Of a DNA stretch of 64,000 nt, positions 36,274 to 45,462 are shown one piece after another. The notes beneath the pieces are model-generated. The model did no database searches. It was given only the letters and a program-made list of their open reading frames with translations, and was not told the DNA's origin. Position numbers and translations under genes: made by a program. The first letter of the stretch is position 1. Each line of letters starts with the position of its first letter. Source of the DNA: an uncultured Eubacteriales bacterium (lineage in GTDB: Bacteria; Bacillota; Clostridia; Lachnospirales; Cellulosilyticaceae); assembly GCA_900551325.1 (NCBI GenBank), contig URVM01000019.1:1-64000 (forward strand), in the 5' to 3' direction.

Positions 36274-36306
36274 AACATTATACCACCGTTTACATATGGT
36301 GTAAAT
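36274..36306. promoter_or_regulatory. Possible operator between modA and its regulator
   Basis: The intergenic region holds an imperfect inverted repeat, TACCACCGTTTACATATGGTG, in two readable arms (ACCAC / TGGTG). It lies between the divergent start sites of modA and the HTH-TOBE gene, where a molybdate-sensing repressor could act. Weak evidence. Confidence 0.3.
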
Positions 36307-36373
36307 TAGGCTCTTTAACAATTGTAATATTTTATGGTAAAATGTTATAAAGTCAGAGAAAAATGCGAAGCAG

Positions 36374-36904
36374 GTGAGTGAAGTGAATGAGGATATATTA
36401 TACACACCGGAAGAGATAGCTCAAAAACTTAAGCTAACAAAAGGTACAGTATATGAAATGATTAAAAGGGGAGAGCTTGAGGCTCACCGTATAGGAAGGT
36501 ATATTCGTATATCTCAAACTCAATTTGAACTTTATCTTTTAAAGGCAAAGGGCTATGATAATTCATACGAAGCTACATTAATTAAGGAAGATGATGAAAC
36601 CTTTGCACAGGTTGGCTCAGTTAAGATACATGTTGATACGCCTTTAGAAGGACAAGTAAAGATTTCTATTCGACCTGAAAACATTATACTAAGTAGAGAT
36701 TCTTTTATAAGTAGTGCAAGAAATAATTATAAAGGAAAAGTGACTACTATCCTTAATGCAGGCTCTAAAATACTTGTAACTGTGGATATAGGTATACCTA
36801 TTAATGTATTTATAACTGCTAAATCTTTAGATGAAATGGAAATTAAAGATGAAAGTGAAGTATATGTTGTTTTTAAAACCATGTCTGTAATGGTATACAA
36901 ATAA
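36374..36904 (+). CDS. HTH (excisionase-type) plus TOBE molybdate-sensing regulator
   Basis: A 176-residue protein. The N-terminal HTH_17/excisionase fold (YTPEEIAQKLKLTKGTVYEM, IGRYIRISQTQFELYL) is followed by a TOBE/Mop-like domain (about residues 95-175; ISIRPENIILS, GKVTTILNAGSKILVTVDIG). This pairing occurs in regulators of molybdate uptake in Clostridia. The divergent modABC genes are the likely target. GTG start at 36374; another GTG lies three codons downstream. Confidence 0.85.
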   Translation: MSEVNEDILYTPEEIAQKLKLTKGTVYEMIKRGELEAHRIGRYIRISQTQFELYLLKAKGYDNSYEATLIKEDDETFAQVGSVKIHVDTPLEGQVKISIRPENIILSRDSFISSARNNYKGKVTTILNAGSKILVTVDIGIPINVFITAKSLDEMEIKDESEVYVVFKTMSVMVYK

Positions 36905-36906
36905 GA

Positions 36907-37026
36907 AACAATTTTAAGGTTACTAAATGGAGAGAACCTTTAGGGGCCTACGGTTTTTCTGATTGTACAGCTAAAAGAGTAGGGAATACTTGGTCCTATA
37001 AAGTAGGCGCACATACGATTTCATAA
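36907..37026 (+). pseudogene. Possible C-terminal remnant of a secreted protein
   Basis: A startless open frame of 39 codons reads as protein-like sequence (KVTKWREPLGAYGFSDCTAK, then RVGNTWSYKVGAHTIS) and ends at TAA 37024. No ribosome binding site or start precedes it. I cannot name the family. It may be the end of a deleted gene. Confidence 0.35.
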
Positions 37027-37048
37027 ATATAAGATTAAATAGTCTACC

Positions 37049-37077
37049 TTGAAAGTTATGAGTAGATTATATATAAT
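37049..37077 (+). promoter_or_regulatory. Promoter of the ABC-F gene
   Basis: TTGAAA (37049-37054) and TATAAT (37072-37077) with a 17-bp spacer, the same boxes as the tet(P) promoter. It gives a leader of about 270 nt. Confidence 0.85.
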
Positions 37078-37107
37078 AAAGTTAAATATAACGAAGGAGT
37101 TGATAAA

Positions 37108-37128
37108 GTGATTAACTTTACTTGCTAA
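37108..37128 (+). CDS. Putative ABC-F leader peptide MINFTC
   Basis: A six-codon ORF with a GTG start, 8 nt after AAGGAG. Its first bases (GTGATTAACTT) can pair with AAGTTAATCAT at 37201-37211. The leader ends in a terminator just before the ABC-F gene. Leader peptides of this kind induce ABC-F resistance genes when the drug stalls the ribosome. Confidence 0.55.
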   Translation: MINFTC

Positions 37129-37295
37129 TTATTAATAGGACAACACAATAAGCTTTTTAACCTTATCTTAGGATAGGTTTATTTGTGTTGCCAAGGCGAG
37201 GAAGTTAATCATTTGAATCAACTTATTTTGATATGTACAAATACATATAGTAAATGAAGGTAGGATGAGTCTACCTTTATATTTGCTGTCTAAAT

Positions 37296-37332
37296 AAGTC
37301 TTGAGGAATGAACTTCCTTGAGACTTTTTTTA
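37296..37332 (+). terminator. Leader terminator (attenuator) of the ABC-F gene
   Basis: AAGTCTTGAGGAA pairs with TTCCTTGAGACTT (one G-U) and is followed by seven Ts. It ends 24 bp before the start codon. An upstream hairpin AAGGTAG/CTACCTT (37258-37276) may be part of the switch. Confidence 0.85.
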
Positions 37333-37355
37333 TTGCCTCGAAGGGAGAGATGTAT

Positions 37356-38927
37356 ATGTCGATTATTAATGTTAACCAACTTACATTTAGTTATGATTCA
37401 CATCATGAAAATATCTTTGAAAATACTTCATTTACAATAGATACAGATTGGAAATTAGGGTTTATTGGACGAAATGGTAGGGGGAAAACTACCTTTCTTA
37501 ATTTACTAATGGGAAGATATGAATATAAAGGGAGCATTGTTAGTTCTGTAACTTTTGATTATTTCCCTTTTGAAATATGTAAGGCAGGAATAACTTTAGA
37601 AGTTATAAAAAATGTGGTAGCACCTTATAAAGAATGGGAAGAAGAGATGGAGAGTTGCTTAGTGGAAAACACTACCCAAAGCTTGGAGCGATATGGGACT
37701 CTCTTGGATATGTATATACAATGGGATGGGTATATAATAAATGAACTGATAGAAAAGGAAATAGGTAAGCTAGGTGTAGCTAAGGATGTTTTAGAAAGGC
37801 CTTTTGAAACACTAAGTAATGGTGAGCGTACAAAGCTTATGTTAGCTGCTTTATTCTTAAAGAGAAACAATTTTTTACTCATTGATGAACCGACTAACCA
37901 TTTAGATAGTGAGGGAAGGCAAGTTGTTGCAGAGTATTTAAGTAGTAAAAAAGGCTTTATACTAGTTTCTCATGATAGAGTGTTTTTAGACCAAGTTATA
38001 GATCATGTACTTTCTATAAATAGAAATAGTATTGAAGTAACAAAGGGGAACTATTCTACTTGGCATATGAATAAACAAATGCAAGATCAATATGAATTAG
38101 ATGAAAATCAAAAGCTTAAAAAAGAGATTTCTAGATTAGAGATTGCAAGTAGACAAACAACAGGATGGAGTGACAAAATAGAAAAATCAAAAATAGGTAA
38201 TCATGTAGGAGATAGAGGATTTATAGGTCATAAATCTGCTAAGATGATGAAAAGAGCCAAGGCTATAGAAAAGAGACAAGACAAGTTAATAGGTGATAAA
38301 AAAGAGTTACTTAAAAATATAGAACAAGTAGATACCCTTAAAATTCACTGTATGGATTATGTGAAAAATGTACTTATAGATGTAAGGGATTTAGGAATAG
38401 TATATGGAGATAAAAAAGTTTGTGAACAAATAAATTTTGCAGTAGAAAAGGGGAGCCGTATAGCACTTAGGGGGAAAAATGGTTGTGGCAAATCAAGTAT
38501 TATTAAACTATTGGTAGGGGATGAGATAAGTTATACAGGAAAAGTTATAAAGGGAAGTGGACTAAAGATTTCCTATGTACCTCAAGATACAAGTTTTCTA
38601 AAAGGAGATATAAAAGAATTTTTAAGAAATGAAGGGATAAATGAAAGTTTATTTAAGGCCATTTTAAGAAAATTGGATTTTACAAGAAGTGCCTTTGATA
38701 AGGACTTATCTCAGTTAAGTGAAGGGCAAAAGAAAAAAATACTTATAGCCAAAAGTTTATCAGAAGAAGCACACATTTATATATGGGATGAACCACTAAA
38801 CTTTATAGATATTTTATCTAGAAATCAGATAGAAGAAGTCATATTGAAGTATGAGCCGACGATGATTTTTGTAGAGCATGATAGGCTATTTAATGAGACA
38901 ATTGCTACACAGATAATAGAATTATAA
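37356..38927 (+). CDS. Lsa-type ABC-F ribosomal protection protein
   Basis: A 523-residue protein of two ATPase domains without membrane segments. Walker A motifs are GRNGRGKTT and GKNGCGKSS. The signatures are LSNGERTKLMLAAL and LSEGQKKKILIAKSL. Walker B is FLLIDEPTNHLD in the first domain. The start MSIINVNQLTFSYD and the linker with TGWSDKIEKSKIGN resemble Lsa/CplR proteins that give resistance to lincosamides, streptogramin A and pleuromutilins. ATG at 37356 is 8 nt after AAGGGAG. The attenuator leader supports a resistance role. Confidence 0.88.
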   Translation: MSIINVNQLTFSYDSHHENIFENTSFTIDTDWKLGFIGRNGRGKTTFLNLLMGRYEYKGSIVSSVTFDYFPFEICKAGITLEVIKNVVAPYKEWEEEMESCLVENTTQSLERYGTLLDMYIQWDGYIINELIEKEIGKLGVAKDVLERPFETLSNGERTKLMLAALFLKRNNFLLIDEPTNHLDSEGRQVVAEYLSSKKGFILVSHDRVFLDQVIDHVLSINRNSIEVTKGNYSTWHMNKQMQDQYELDENQKLKKEISRLEIASRQTTGWSDKIEKSKIGNHVGDRGFIGHKSAKMMKRAKAIEKRQDKLIGDKKELLKNIEQVDTLKIHCMDYVKNVLIDVRDLGIVYGDKKVCEQINFAVEKGSRIALRGKNGCGKSSIIKLLVGDEISYTGKVIKGSGLKISYVPQDTSFLKGDIKEFLRNEGINESLFKAILRKLDFTRSAFDKDLSQLSEGQKKKILIAKSLSEEAHIYIWDEPLNFIDILSRNQIEEVILKYEPTMIFVEHDRLFNETIATQIIEL

Positions 38928-38952
38928 TAAGTATATAGATTTCAGAGTAAAG

Positions 38953-38995
38953 AAATATCTCAATCTGTAGAGAATACAGGTTGGGATATTTTTTA
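38953..38995 (+). terminator. Intrinsic terminator after the ABC-F gene
   Basis: A 17-bp stem with G-U pairs, AAATATCTCAATCTGTA with TACAGGTTGGGATATTT, followed by a T-run. Confidence 0.88.
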
Positions 38996-39132
38996 TATGT
39001 TTAAAAAAACAAATAGGATGACATAAAGATTATTGACAAATGGAATGATATAAAGTATAGTTTCTCTCAAGAGGACAAATGTGCGTTATAGAAAAACAAA
39101 CAAGAAAAACAATGACAACAAGGAGAACATAC

Positions 39133-40302
39133 ATGAAAAAACTATCCTTAATTGCTCGAATTTTAATCTGCTTAATAGTAGGTATTACAATAGGTTTAAT
39201 TTGTAAAAACTTTGAATGGTCAGTACCTATTCGCATCTTAGTTACATTAAGTGGGTTATTCGGTAACTTTTTATCTTTTGTAATACCATTAATCATTATA
39301 GGTTTCATTATTCCAGGTATTGCTTCACTAGGAAATAAATCTGGAAAGGGACTTTTAGTAACTACAGTAGTAGCCTATAGTTCAACTATTTTAGCAGGCT
39401 TTTTTGCCTATTTAGTAGGCAATACATTACTGCCTAAGTTGATTAAGGGAACCAATATGTTTGGTGAGGCTGGAGAATTAGTAGCACCTTATTTTAATAT
39501 TGATATGCCACCTATTATGGGCGTTATGTCTGCTTTAGTACTAGCATTTGTACTAGGAATTGGTTTATCAAGGATAAAAAATAGTGTATTACTAAAAGGA
39601 GTAGAAGAATTAAATGAACTGGTTTTAATGGTTGTACAGAATGTTTTAATTCCATTGGTACCTTTATATATAGGTTGTATTTTCGCTAAACTGAGCTTTA
39701 GCGGTGAGATTTTAACAACTATGAAATCTTTTGGAAGTGTATATATTATCTTACTTTCTTTACAAGTTATCTACATAGTATTCCAATATGTAATCGCGGG
39801 ACTAATAAAAAAAGATAGTCCTTTAAAAATGATTAAAAATATGATGCCAGCTTATCTAACAGCAGTAGGTACTCAATCATCAGCAGCAACTATCCCTGTA
39901 ACTCTACAGTGTGCAATGAAAAATAATATTCGTGAGGAAGTACTAGATTTTGTTATTCCCCTAGGGGCTACTATACATTTAGCTGGTGATACAATTACCC
40001 TTGTACTTACCTCTATGGCAGTTATGTATATGAGAGGACAAGTACCAACCTTTGAAGGGATGATGCCTTTTGTATTAATGTTAGGCGTCATAATGATAGC
40101 GGCACCTGGAGTACCTGGTGGAGGGGTAATGGCAGCTCTTGGTCTTTTAGAATCTATGCTTGGTTTTGGTGGATTAGAAAAACCTCTTATGATCGCATTG
40201 CATGCAGCGCAAGATAGCTTTGGAACAGCTACAAACATAACAGGTGATGGGGCTGTTGCAGCTATAGTGGAGGCTATTCTTTATGAAAAAAATCTATCTT
40301 AA
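39133..40302 (+). CDS. Sodium:dicarboxylate (DAACS) family symporter
   Basis: A 389-residue transporter of the glutamate/aspartate/serine type with about eight helices plus hairpins. The motifs TAVGTQSSAATIPVTLQCAM and VIPLGATIHLAGDTITL are the HP1/TM7 region (serine-rich SSAAT); GVPGGGVMAALGLLESML is HP2; the end contains DSFGTATNITGDGAVAAIV (Na+/substrate Asp). The substrate is probably an amino acid such as glutamate or serine. ATG 39133 follows AAGGAG; upstream in-frame starts lack a site. Confidence 0.9.
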   Translation: MKKLSLIARILICLIVGITIGLICKNFEWSVPIRILVTLSGLFGNFLSFVIPLIIIGFIIPGIASLGNKSGKGLLVTTVVAYSSTILAGFFAYLVGNTLLPKLIKGTNMFGEAGELVAPYFNIDMPPIMGVMSALVLAFVLGIGLSRIKNSVLLKGVEELNELVLMVVQNVLIPLVPLYIGCIFAKLSFSGEILTTMKSFGSVYIILLSLQVIYIVFQYVIAGLIKKDSPLKMIKNMMPAYLTAVGTQSSAATIPVTLQCAMKNNIREEVLDFVIPLGATIHLAGDTITLVLTSMAVMYMRGQVPTFEGMMPFVLMLGVIMIAAPGVPGGGVMAALGLLESMLGFGGLEKPLMIALHAAQDSFGTATNITGDGAVAAIVEAILYEKNLS

Positions 40303-40460
40303 TAGAATAATAAATATTAATTTTTAAATAAGTATTATTCTCCATTTCTATAGAAATATGATATAATTATAATGAAGATAAGTTTAAAATTAATAAAATT
40401 AAAGATAGATAGAACTTACCTATTATTATAGAAATGATATAGAAACGAAGGAGATAAAAA

Positions 40461-40754
40461 ATGAAATATTTTATTATTGAAGGTACAATAACTAATGCTG
40501 ATTTAATGAATGATAATATTATGAAAGAACATATGGCCTATTCTCAAAAAGCAATGGAGAAGGGGCTTATATTAACATCTGGTCTTAAGGCAGATATGAG
40601 TGGTGGATTATTTATAATGAAAGCAGAGTCTATTGAAAAAGTAGAAGAATATTTATCTAGTGAGCCACTAAAGGTTAATGGCATTCAAGAGTATAGAGTT
40701 ATTGGATTTGATCCACATTACTTTAATGAATCACCTAGTGCGTGGTTTAATTAA
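40461..40754 (+). CDS. YCII-related domain protein
   Basis: A 97-residue ferredoxin-fold protein of the YciI type. The pattern EHMAYSQKAMEKGLILTSG, GLFIMKAESIEKVEEYLSSE and PLKVNGIQEYRVIGFDPH fits YCII proteins, usually of unknown enzymatic role. Ribosome binding site GAAGGAG. Single gene. Confidence 0.8.
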   Translation: MKYFIIEGTITNADLMNDNIMKEHMAYSQKAMEKGLILTSGLKADMSGGLFIMKAESIEKVEEYLSSEPLKVNGIQEYRVIGFDPHYFNESPSAWFN

Positions 40755-40903
40755 TAAAACATATTGAAACCCTATAACGAATGTGACTATACTTTAATAA
40801 GTAGTATATGGTAAAGAAAGAGTAACATTTGATATGACAGGAGATAATATATTATAATATTAAATACTTATCGAGATGAAAAATAAAATAGGAAGGTTTC
40901 AAT

Positions 40904-42124
40904 ATGGAAAAAAGTAAGCTACAAGATAGGTTAACTATGCAGGTGCTTGAACTTAAGCACTTATCACAGTTTAATGATTTATTAAGATATGTTTTTCAAG
41001 TGACAAATAGAGAGTTGAATGATGTAGGTTGGGAACAAGACGAGATTGTCCAATCTAAAAGACCTGTTCTTCAAAAGGCTGACGTACTTGGATGGTTTGA
41101 TGAAGGCAAATTAGTTTCTCAACTAGCAGTATATCCTATGAAAGTAAATATACATGGAGAAATTTATAAAATGGGTGGTGTAACAGGTGTTGCTACATAC
41201 CCAGAATATTCTAGTTGTGGCTTGATGCATAGTCTAATGAAACAAAGCTTAGAGGATATGCGTAAGCGAAAACAAACCGTATCTCTTTTATACCCTTATT
41301 CCATACCTTATTATAGAAGTAAAGGCTGGGAAATCATATCAGATATTATGACCTTTACTATTAAGGATGTTCAACTTCCAAAGCATACACAAGTACCAGG
41401 TATGGTTCATAGGGTAGATATTAATCATCAAGATTTAAAGGATTTACACAATAGATTTACACTTCAAAGACACGGCGCTCTTGTACGAGATGAATTGGCT
41501 TGGGAAGAGTACTGGAGATGGGAAGTAGAAGATATTATTGCTGCTATTTACTATGATGAATTTGGTATACCTCAAGGATATATTACATATTGGATAGCTG
41601 AGGATATCTTCCATATGAAAGAATTAATATATTTAAATGAGGAAGCCAGAAAAGGAATTTGGAATTATATTAGTGCACATTTTTCTATGATTAATGAGGT
41701 ACGTGGTAATACGTATACAAATGAATCACTGGCTTTCTTATTAGAAGATAGTGAAATAGAAGAAACGATTAAGCCATTTTTCATGGCACGCTTAGTAGAT
41801 GTAGAAGAATTTATTAAGAAGTTTCCATTTGATCACAAATTAACTGAGAAGGGCTTTACTTTTGTAGTAAAAGATCCACTTCTTGAATGGAATAATGATA
41901 ATTTTGCACTTTGGTGGGATAAAGATGGAAATATGCAAGTATCTAGAGAAATAATAGGGGATACCATTAAACTAGATATACGCACTTTAACTACCATGTT
42001 ATTTAGCTATAGACGTCCAGCTTATCTATCTAGAATAGGTAGAATAGACGCTAAACCGGAAACAATTAAGCTATTAGAAAAATTAATTCCATTAGATGAA
42101 CCTTATTTCTCTGATTATTTTTAA
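40904..42124 (+). CDS. Eis-like GNAT acetyltransferase
   Basis: A 406-residue protein with the Eis layout: an N-terminal GNAT domain (GGVTGVATYPEYSSCGLMHSL, about residues 87-106, holds the acetyl-CoA loop; PYSIPYYRSKGWEI follows), a second GNAT-like domain and a C-terminal SCP2-like domain. Eis proteins acetylate aminoglycosides or peptides in mycobacteria, but function in Clostridia is open. Preceding ribosome binding site AGGAAGG. Confidence 0.88.
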   Translation: MEKSKLQDRLTMQVLELKHLSQFNDLLRYVFQVTNRELNDVGWEQDEIVQSKRPVLQKADVLGWFDEGKLVSQLAVYPMKVNIHGEIYKMGGVTGVATYPEYSSCGLMHSLMKQSLEDMRKRKQTVSLLYPYSIPYYRSKGWEIISDIMTFTIKDVQLPKHTQVPGMVHRVDINHQDLKDLHNRFTLQRHGALVRDELAWEEYWRWEVEDIIAAIYYDEFGIPQGYITYWIAEDIFHMKELIYLNEEARKGIWNYISAHFSMINEVRGNTYTNESLAFLLEDSEIEETIKPFFMARLVDVEEFIKKFPFDHKLTEKGFTFVVKDPLLEWNNDNFALWWDKDGNMQVSREIIGDTIKLDIRTLTTMLFSYRRPAYLSRIGRIDAKPETIKLLEKLIPLDEPYFSDYF

Positions 42125-42129
42125 ATATA

Positions 42130-42171
42130 AAAGCTAGTAGGTATTGTTTATATACTACTAGCTTTATTTTT
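42130..42171 (+). terminator. Intrinsic terminator after the Eis-like gene
   Basis: AAAGCTAGTAG pairs with CTACTAGCTTT, with an extended inner stem and a T-rich tail. Confidence 0.85.
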
Positions 42172-42215
42172 ATGTAGAAATCTTACTAAGAATAATTGTT
42201 ATAAAAAAATAAATG

Positions 42216-42293
42216 GTTTTAAATAAAACTTTTCTTTACATTTGATGAAAGTAGAGTTATTATATACATAGAAAATAGTTTTAAATAAAACTA
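42216..42293 (+). promoter_or_regulatory. marR-MATE promoter with two palindromic operators
   Basis: GTTTTAAATAAAAC, a 6-2-6 palindrome, occurs at 42216-42229 and 42278-42291. The second copy extends to TAGTTTTAAATAAAACTA. Between them lie TTTACA (42235-42240) and TATTAT (42258-42263), spaced by 17 bp. The sites flank the promoter as MarR operators do, so the MarR gene probably represses itself and the MATE gene. Confidence 0.8.
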
Positions 42294-42308
42294 ATGAAAG
42301 AGGGATTT

Positions 42309-42752
42309 ATGAAAAACTTAGATTTTATTGAGAAATTAATGGTCATACACCATTTTACAAAAGGTCTATTTAAATATTCATCTATAAAAGAGATTGATCC
42401 AAGTCTTAATGAAACACATGCAAAGATTTTATTATTTGTACGTAAGCATAAACAAAATAAGATGAGCAAAATCAATAGTTATATTGGACTTCAAAAAGGT
42501 GCTTTTACAACATCTGTAGATATTCTTATTAATAATGGATATATGCTAAAAATCAAAGATGAGAAAGATAAAAGATCTACAAATTTAGAGCTTACCCAAA
42601 AGGGGATAGAGATGGCAGATAAGTTAACGGAAAATTTATATAAGAGTATAAATGAAATGTTTGATAATCTTGATGAGAAAGAAAAAGAAGAAATAAATAA
42701 TGCAGTAGAAGTATTAACAAGGTTCTGTATGAAGAACAAAATGAAACATTAA
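42309..42752 (+). CDS. MarR family transcriptional repressor
   Basis: A 147-residue winged-helix regulator. Helices MSKINSYIGLQKGAFTTSVD and the wing DEKDKRSTNLELTQKGIEM (about residues 75-100) are typical of MarR. ATG 42309 follows AAAGAGGG by 5 nt; the ATG at 42294 lacks a site. It lies 13 bp upstream of the MATE gene and behind the two palindromes, so it probably controls this efflux operon in answer to a small ligand. Confidence 0.9.
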   Translation: MKNLDFIEKLMVIHHFTKGLFKYSSIKEIDPSLNETHAKILLFVRKHKQNKMSKINSYIGLQKGAFTTSVDILINNGYMLKIKDEKDKRSTNLELTQKGIEMADKLTENLYKSINEMFDNLDEKEKEEINNAVEVLTRFCMKNKMKH

Positions 42753-42765
42753 ATAGGAGAATAAA

Positions 42766-44115
42766 ATGGAAGATAAAAAAATATTAATTTTAAGAGATGA
42801 AAAGGTTTCAAAAGCCATATTAAAATTATCCATACCTATGGTTATGGGTATGATGGTTCAAGTTTTATATAATTTAGTAGATACTTACTTTATTGGTATG
42901 TTAAATGATTCAAATCAGTTAGCCGCAGCCAATATTGCACTACCTGTATTTATGATGTTAATGGCTATAGCTGGGATTGTAGGCTCAGGTGCATCTTCAT
43001 ACATATCAAGATGTCTTGGAAATAAGGACTATGAAGAAGCCAACAAGACAATTTCTATAGCCACAGGTATTTTAATTATAATGAGTATACTTGTTATGAT
43101 AGGTGGAATAATCCTTTCTCCTGGAATGGCAAAAGGATTAGGTGCAAATGAAGCTACTTTTGATTACACATATAAATACATCGTTATCATGTTTATAGGA
43201 GCAATCCCTGTAATGTGTAGCTATGCACTAGGGCAACTTCTTCGTTCAGAAGGAAATATCATGCAGTCAGTTATGGGTCTTTTATTGGGTACTGTTGTCA
43301 ATATAGTATTAGATCCTATCCTTATTTTTACTTTCAAGATGGAAATAACAGGTGCTGCTATCGCTACTGTATTAGGGCAAACATCAACATTACTTTACTT
43401 TATATATGCTTATTCAAAAGGCAAAACTACTTTAAAAATAAACTTAAAACATTTTAAATATGACAAAAACATATTCAAAGAAATATTTACAATTGGTGTG
43501 CCTGCATCATTAAATCAAATGTTAATGGGATTAGCTACTGTTGTTGCCAATAACATAGCTGTTACATATGGAAATGTGACAGTTGCAGGTATGGGGGTAG
43601 CTATGAAGATTATGACTATAGGTACTTTCGTATTTATGGGCTTCTCAGCAGGATGTCAGCCTTTAGTTGGATATAACTATGGATGTAATAATATACCTCG
43701 TGTTAAAGAGATTATTAAAAAAGGAATATTTATAACTTCCCTTATTGGAATAGTTTTAGCTGTAATCTTTGGAGTATTTGCAAACTCCCTTATAGGATTA
43801 TTTGCAAGTGATGCTGAAGTTATAAATAAAGGAGCGATTATACTTAGAGCCTTAATGCTTTCACTTCCTTTTGTAGGTGGTCAAATGGTTTCTACAACAT
43901 CAGCTCAGTCTATGGGGAAAGTTGTAGTAGCGTTTATCTTATCTATATCAAGACAAGGAATACTTTATGTGCCTCTTTTATTACTACTAAACAAGCTATT
44001 TGGTTTTTCAGGATTTATTTACGCTCAACCTATAACTGATATGGTTATGATTTTATTCTCATCTATCCTACTATTTAAAGTAATGCCAAAGAGCAACAAA
44101 GTAGAAAATGCATAA
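42766..44115 (+). CDS. MATE family multidrug efflux transporter
   Basis: A 449-residue protein with 12 predicted helices. Typical MATE features include KLSIPMVMGMMVQVLYNLVD, GSGASSYISRCLGNKDYEEA and FSAGCQPLVGYNYG. It exports cationic drugs with Na+ or H+ coupling. Ribosome binding site TAGGAG. Cotranscribed with marR and followed by the small iron-sulfur protein gene. Confidence 0.92.
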   Translation: MEDKKILILRDEKVSKAILKLSIPMVMGMMVQVLYNLVDTYFIGMLNDSNQLAAANIALPVFMMLMAIAGIVGSGASSYISRCLGNKDYEEANKTISIATGILIIMSILVMIGGIILSPGMAKGLGANEATFDYTYKYIVIMFIGAIPVMCSYALGQLLRSEGNIMQSVMGLLLGTVVNIVLDPILIFTFKMEITGAAIATVLGQTSTLLYFIYAYSKGKTTLKINLKHFKYDKNIFKEIFTIGVPASLNQMLMGLATVVANNIAVTYGNVTVAGMGVAMKIMTIGTFVFMGFSAGCQPLVGYNYGCNNIPRVKEIIKKGIFITSLIGIVLAVIFGVFANSLIGLFASDAEVINKGAIILRALMLSLPFVGGQMVSTTSAQSMGKVVVAFILSISRQGILYVPLLLLLNKLFGFSGFIYAQPITDMVMILFSSILLFKVMPKSNKVENA

Positions 44116-44160
44116 ATAAAAATGAACCCTAGTAGATGAGATATATTAAGGAGGTAACTT

Positions 44161-44343
44161 ATGAAACAAGATAATACAGTATGTTTATGTAAGAAGATAA
44201 GCGAAGAAGCAATCATTCATGCAATTAAAAATGGAGCAACTACAGTAGAAGAGGTTAAAGAAAAAACCAATGCTACTAGTGGGCTTTGTAGAGGCATTAG
44301 ATGTAAGAAAAAAGTTAAAGAACTAATCGAAACATATAAATAG
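44161..44343 (+). CDS. BFD-like [2Fe-2S]-binding protein
   Basis: A 60-residue protein. Cys residues in VCLCKKISEE (positions 8 and 10) and GLCRGIRCKKKV (near 42 and 47) match the Fer2_BFD pattern of bacterioferritin-associated ferredoxin modules. It may bind a 2Fe-2S cluster. Ribosome binding site AAGGAGG. Last gene before a terminator, possibly part of the marR-MATE operon. Confidence 0.82.
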   Translation: MKQDNTVCLCKKISEEAIIHAIKNGATTVEEVKEKTNATSGLCRGIRCKKKVKELIETYK

Positions 44344-44356
44344 AATTATGAAATAG

Positions 44357-44400
44357 AAGAGCTATGAAGCTAGTAAATTTACTAGTTTCATAGCTCTTTT
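44357..44400. terminator. Bidirectional intrinsic terminator
   Basis: AAGAGCTATGAA pairs with TTCATAGCTCTT around an inner CTAGTAAATTTACTAG palindrome, flanked by a T-run. Serves both convergent transcripts. Confidence 0.9.
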
Positions 44401-44411
44401 AATATAAAATA

Positions 44412-45428
44412 TTAGTTTTGTGCAGTAGTGATGTACACGATATTATCATTAGCAGGTTTTTCAATAGAAAGAGCATTTAAAGTATCTTCATTAATAATGA
44501 TTTGAGTATCGTCTAAGAGAGTTATAGGCATAGTAGATACTTGTTCACCCTTTAGAACTTTAACAGCAAGTTCACCAGTTTTGTAACCTAGTTTCTCATA
44601 GTCTATACCTTGGCATGCAAGTGCACCAGATTTAACAGAGCCATCTTCTGAAGCGATAACTGGTACTTTATTATCAGTCGCTAGTTTAGCAACTAGAGGC
44701 ATAGAAGAAACGATTAAGTTATCTGTTGGAACATATAAAACATCTATGTTACCAACTAAACTTGACATAGCTTGGTTAATTTCATTTGCAGAAGATACAC
44801 CTTTTTCTACAACCGTATAATTATTTTCAGATGCATAAGCCTTTAACATATCTACTTGTACTTTTGAATTCACTTCACTTGTATTGTATAAAACACCAAT
44901 AGATTTAGCATCTGGAATAAGTGTTTTAATAAGTTCTAAGTTCTTTTCAATAGGTAAGTAGTCAGAAGTACCTGATACATTTGTTTCAGGTTGTTCTAAA
45001 GATTTGACAAGACCTGCAGCAACAGGATCAGTAACAGCAGTCATTAAAATAGGTATATCTTTTGTTGCATTATAAGCAGCTTGAGCAGATGGTGTAGAGA
45101 TAGCAAAGATTAAATCCTTTTTATTAGATACAAATTTGTTTGCAATAGTTTGGGTTGTAGGTAAATCAGCTTGAGCATTTTGATAATCTAAAGTTATAGT
45201 TTCGCCATCTATGTAGCCATTATCTTCTAATGCTTTAATAAATCCTACTCGTGCTTTATCTAAAGAAGGATGTTCTACTAACTGACTAATACCAATTGAT
45301 AATAAATCTTTATTTGCACTACTGTTTGTATTACTATTATTTCCATTACCTTGAGCACAACCTGTAAGTAAAGAGGTTCCAAGCGCTCCTACTAAAATTA
45401 AATTTACTAATTTCTTTTTTATCATCAT
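44412..45428 (-). CDS. TrpX-type ABC transporter substrate-binding lipoprotein
   Basis: A 338-residue lipoprotein. The signal peptide LVNLILVGALGTSLLTGC ends in a lipobox. The mature part has the ABC_sub_bind (PF04392-type) pattern: IGISQLVEHPSLDKARVGF, DYQNAQADLPTTQTIA, SIGVLYNTSEVNSKVQ, YVPTDNLIVSSMPLVA. TrpX-type proteins bind tryptophan or tyrosine in Firmicutes. The ATG at 45428 follows AAAGGGG; a longer frame overlaps the ATPase gene. Last gene of a three-gene operon. Confidence 0.9.
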   Translation of the reverse strand: MMIKKKLVNLILVGALGTSLLTGCAQGNGNNSNTNSSANKDLLSIGISQLVEHPSLDKARVGFIKALEDNGYIDGETITLDYQNAQADLPTTQTIANKFVSNKKDLIFAISTPSAQAAYNATKDIPILMTAVTDPVAAGLVKSLEQPETNVSGTSDYLPIEKNLELIKTLIPDAKSIGVLYNTSEVNSKVQVDMLKAYASENNYTVVEKGVSSANEINQAMSSLVGNIDVLYVPTDNLIVSSMPLVAKLATDNKVPVIASEDGSVKSGALACQGIDYEKLGYKTGELAVKVLKGEQVSTMPITLLDDTQIIINEDTLNALSIEKPANDNIVYITTAQN

Positions 45429-45462
45429 AATATAATTCCCCTTTGATTTTATTTTTGTAAGT

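Noticed and set aside
36930..37030. Possible molybdenum cofactor riboswitch near the mod genes
   Set aside because: GGCCTACGG-type pieces looked suggestive, but the segment reads better as a protein remnant and it is not in front of a mod or moa gene.
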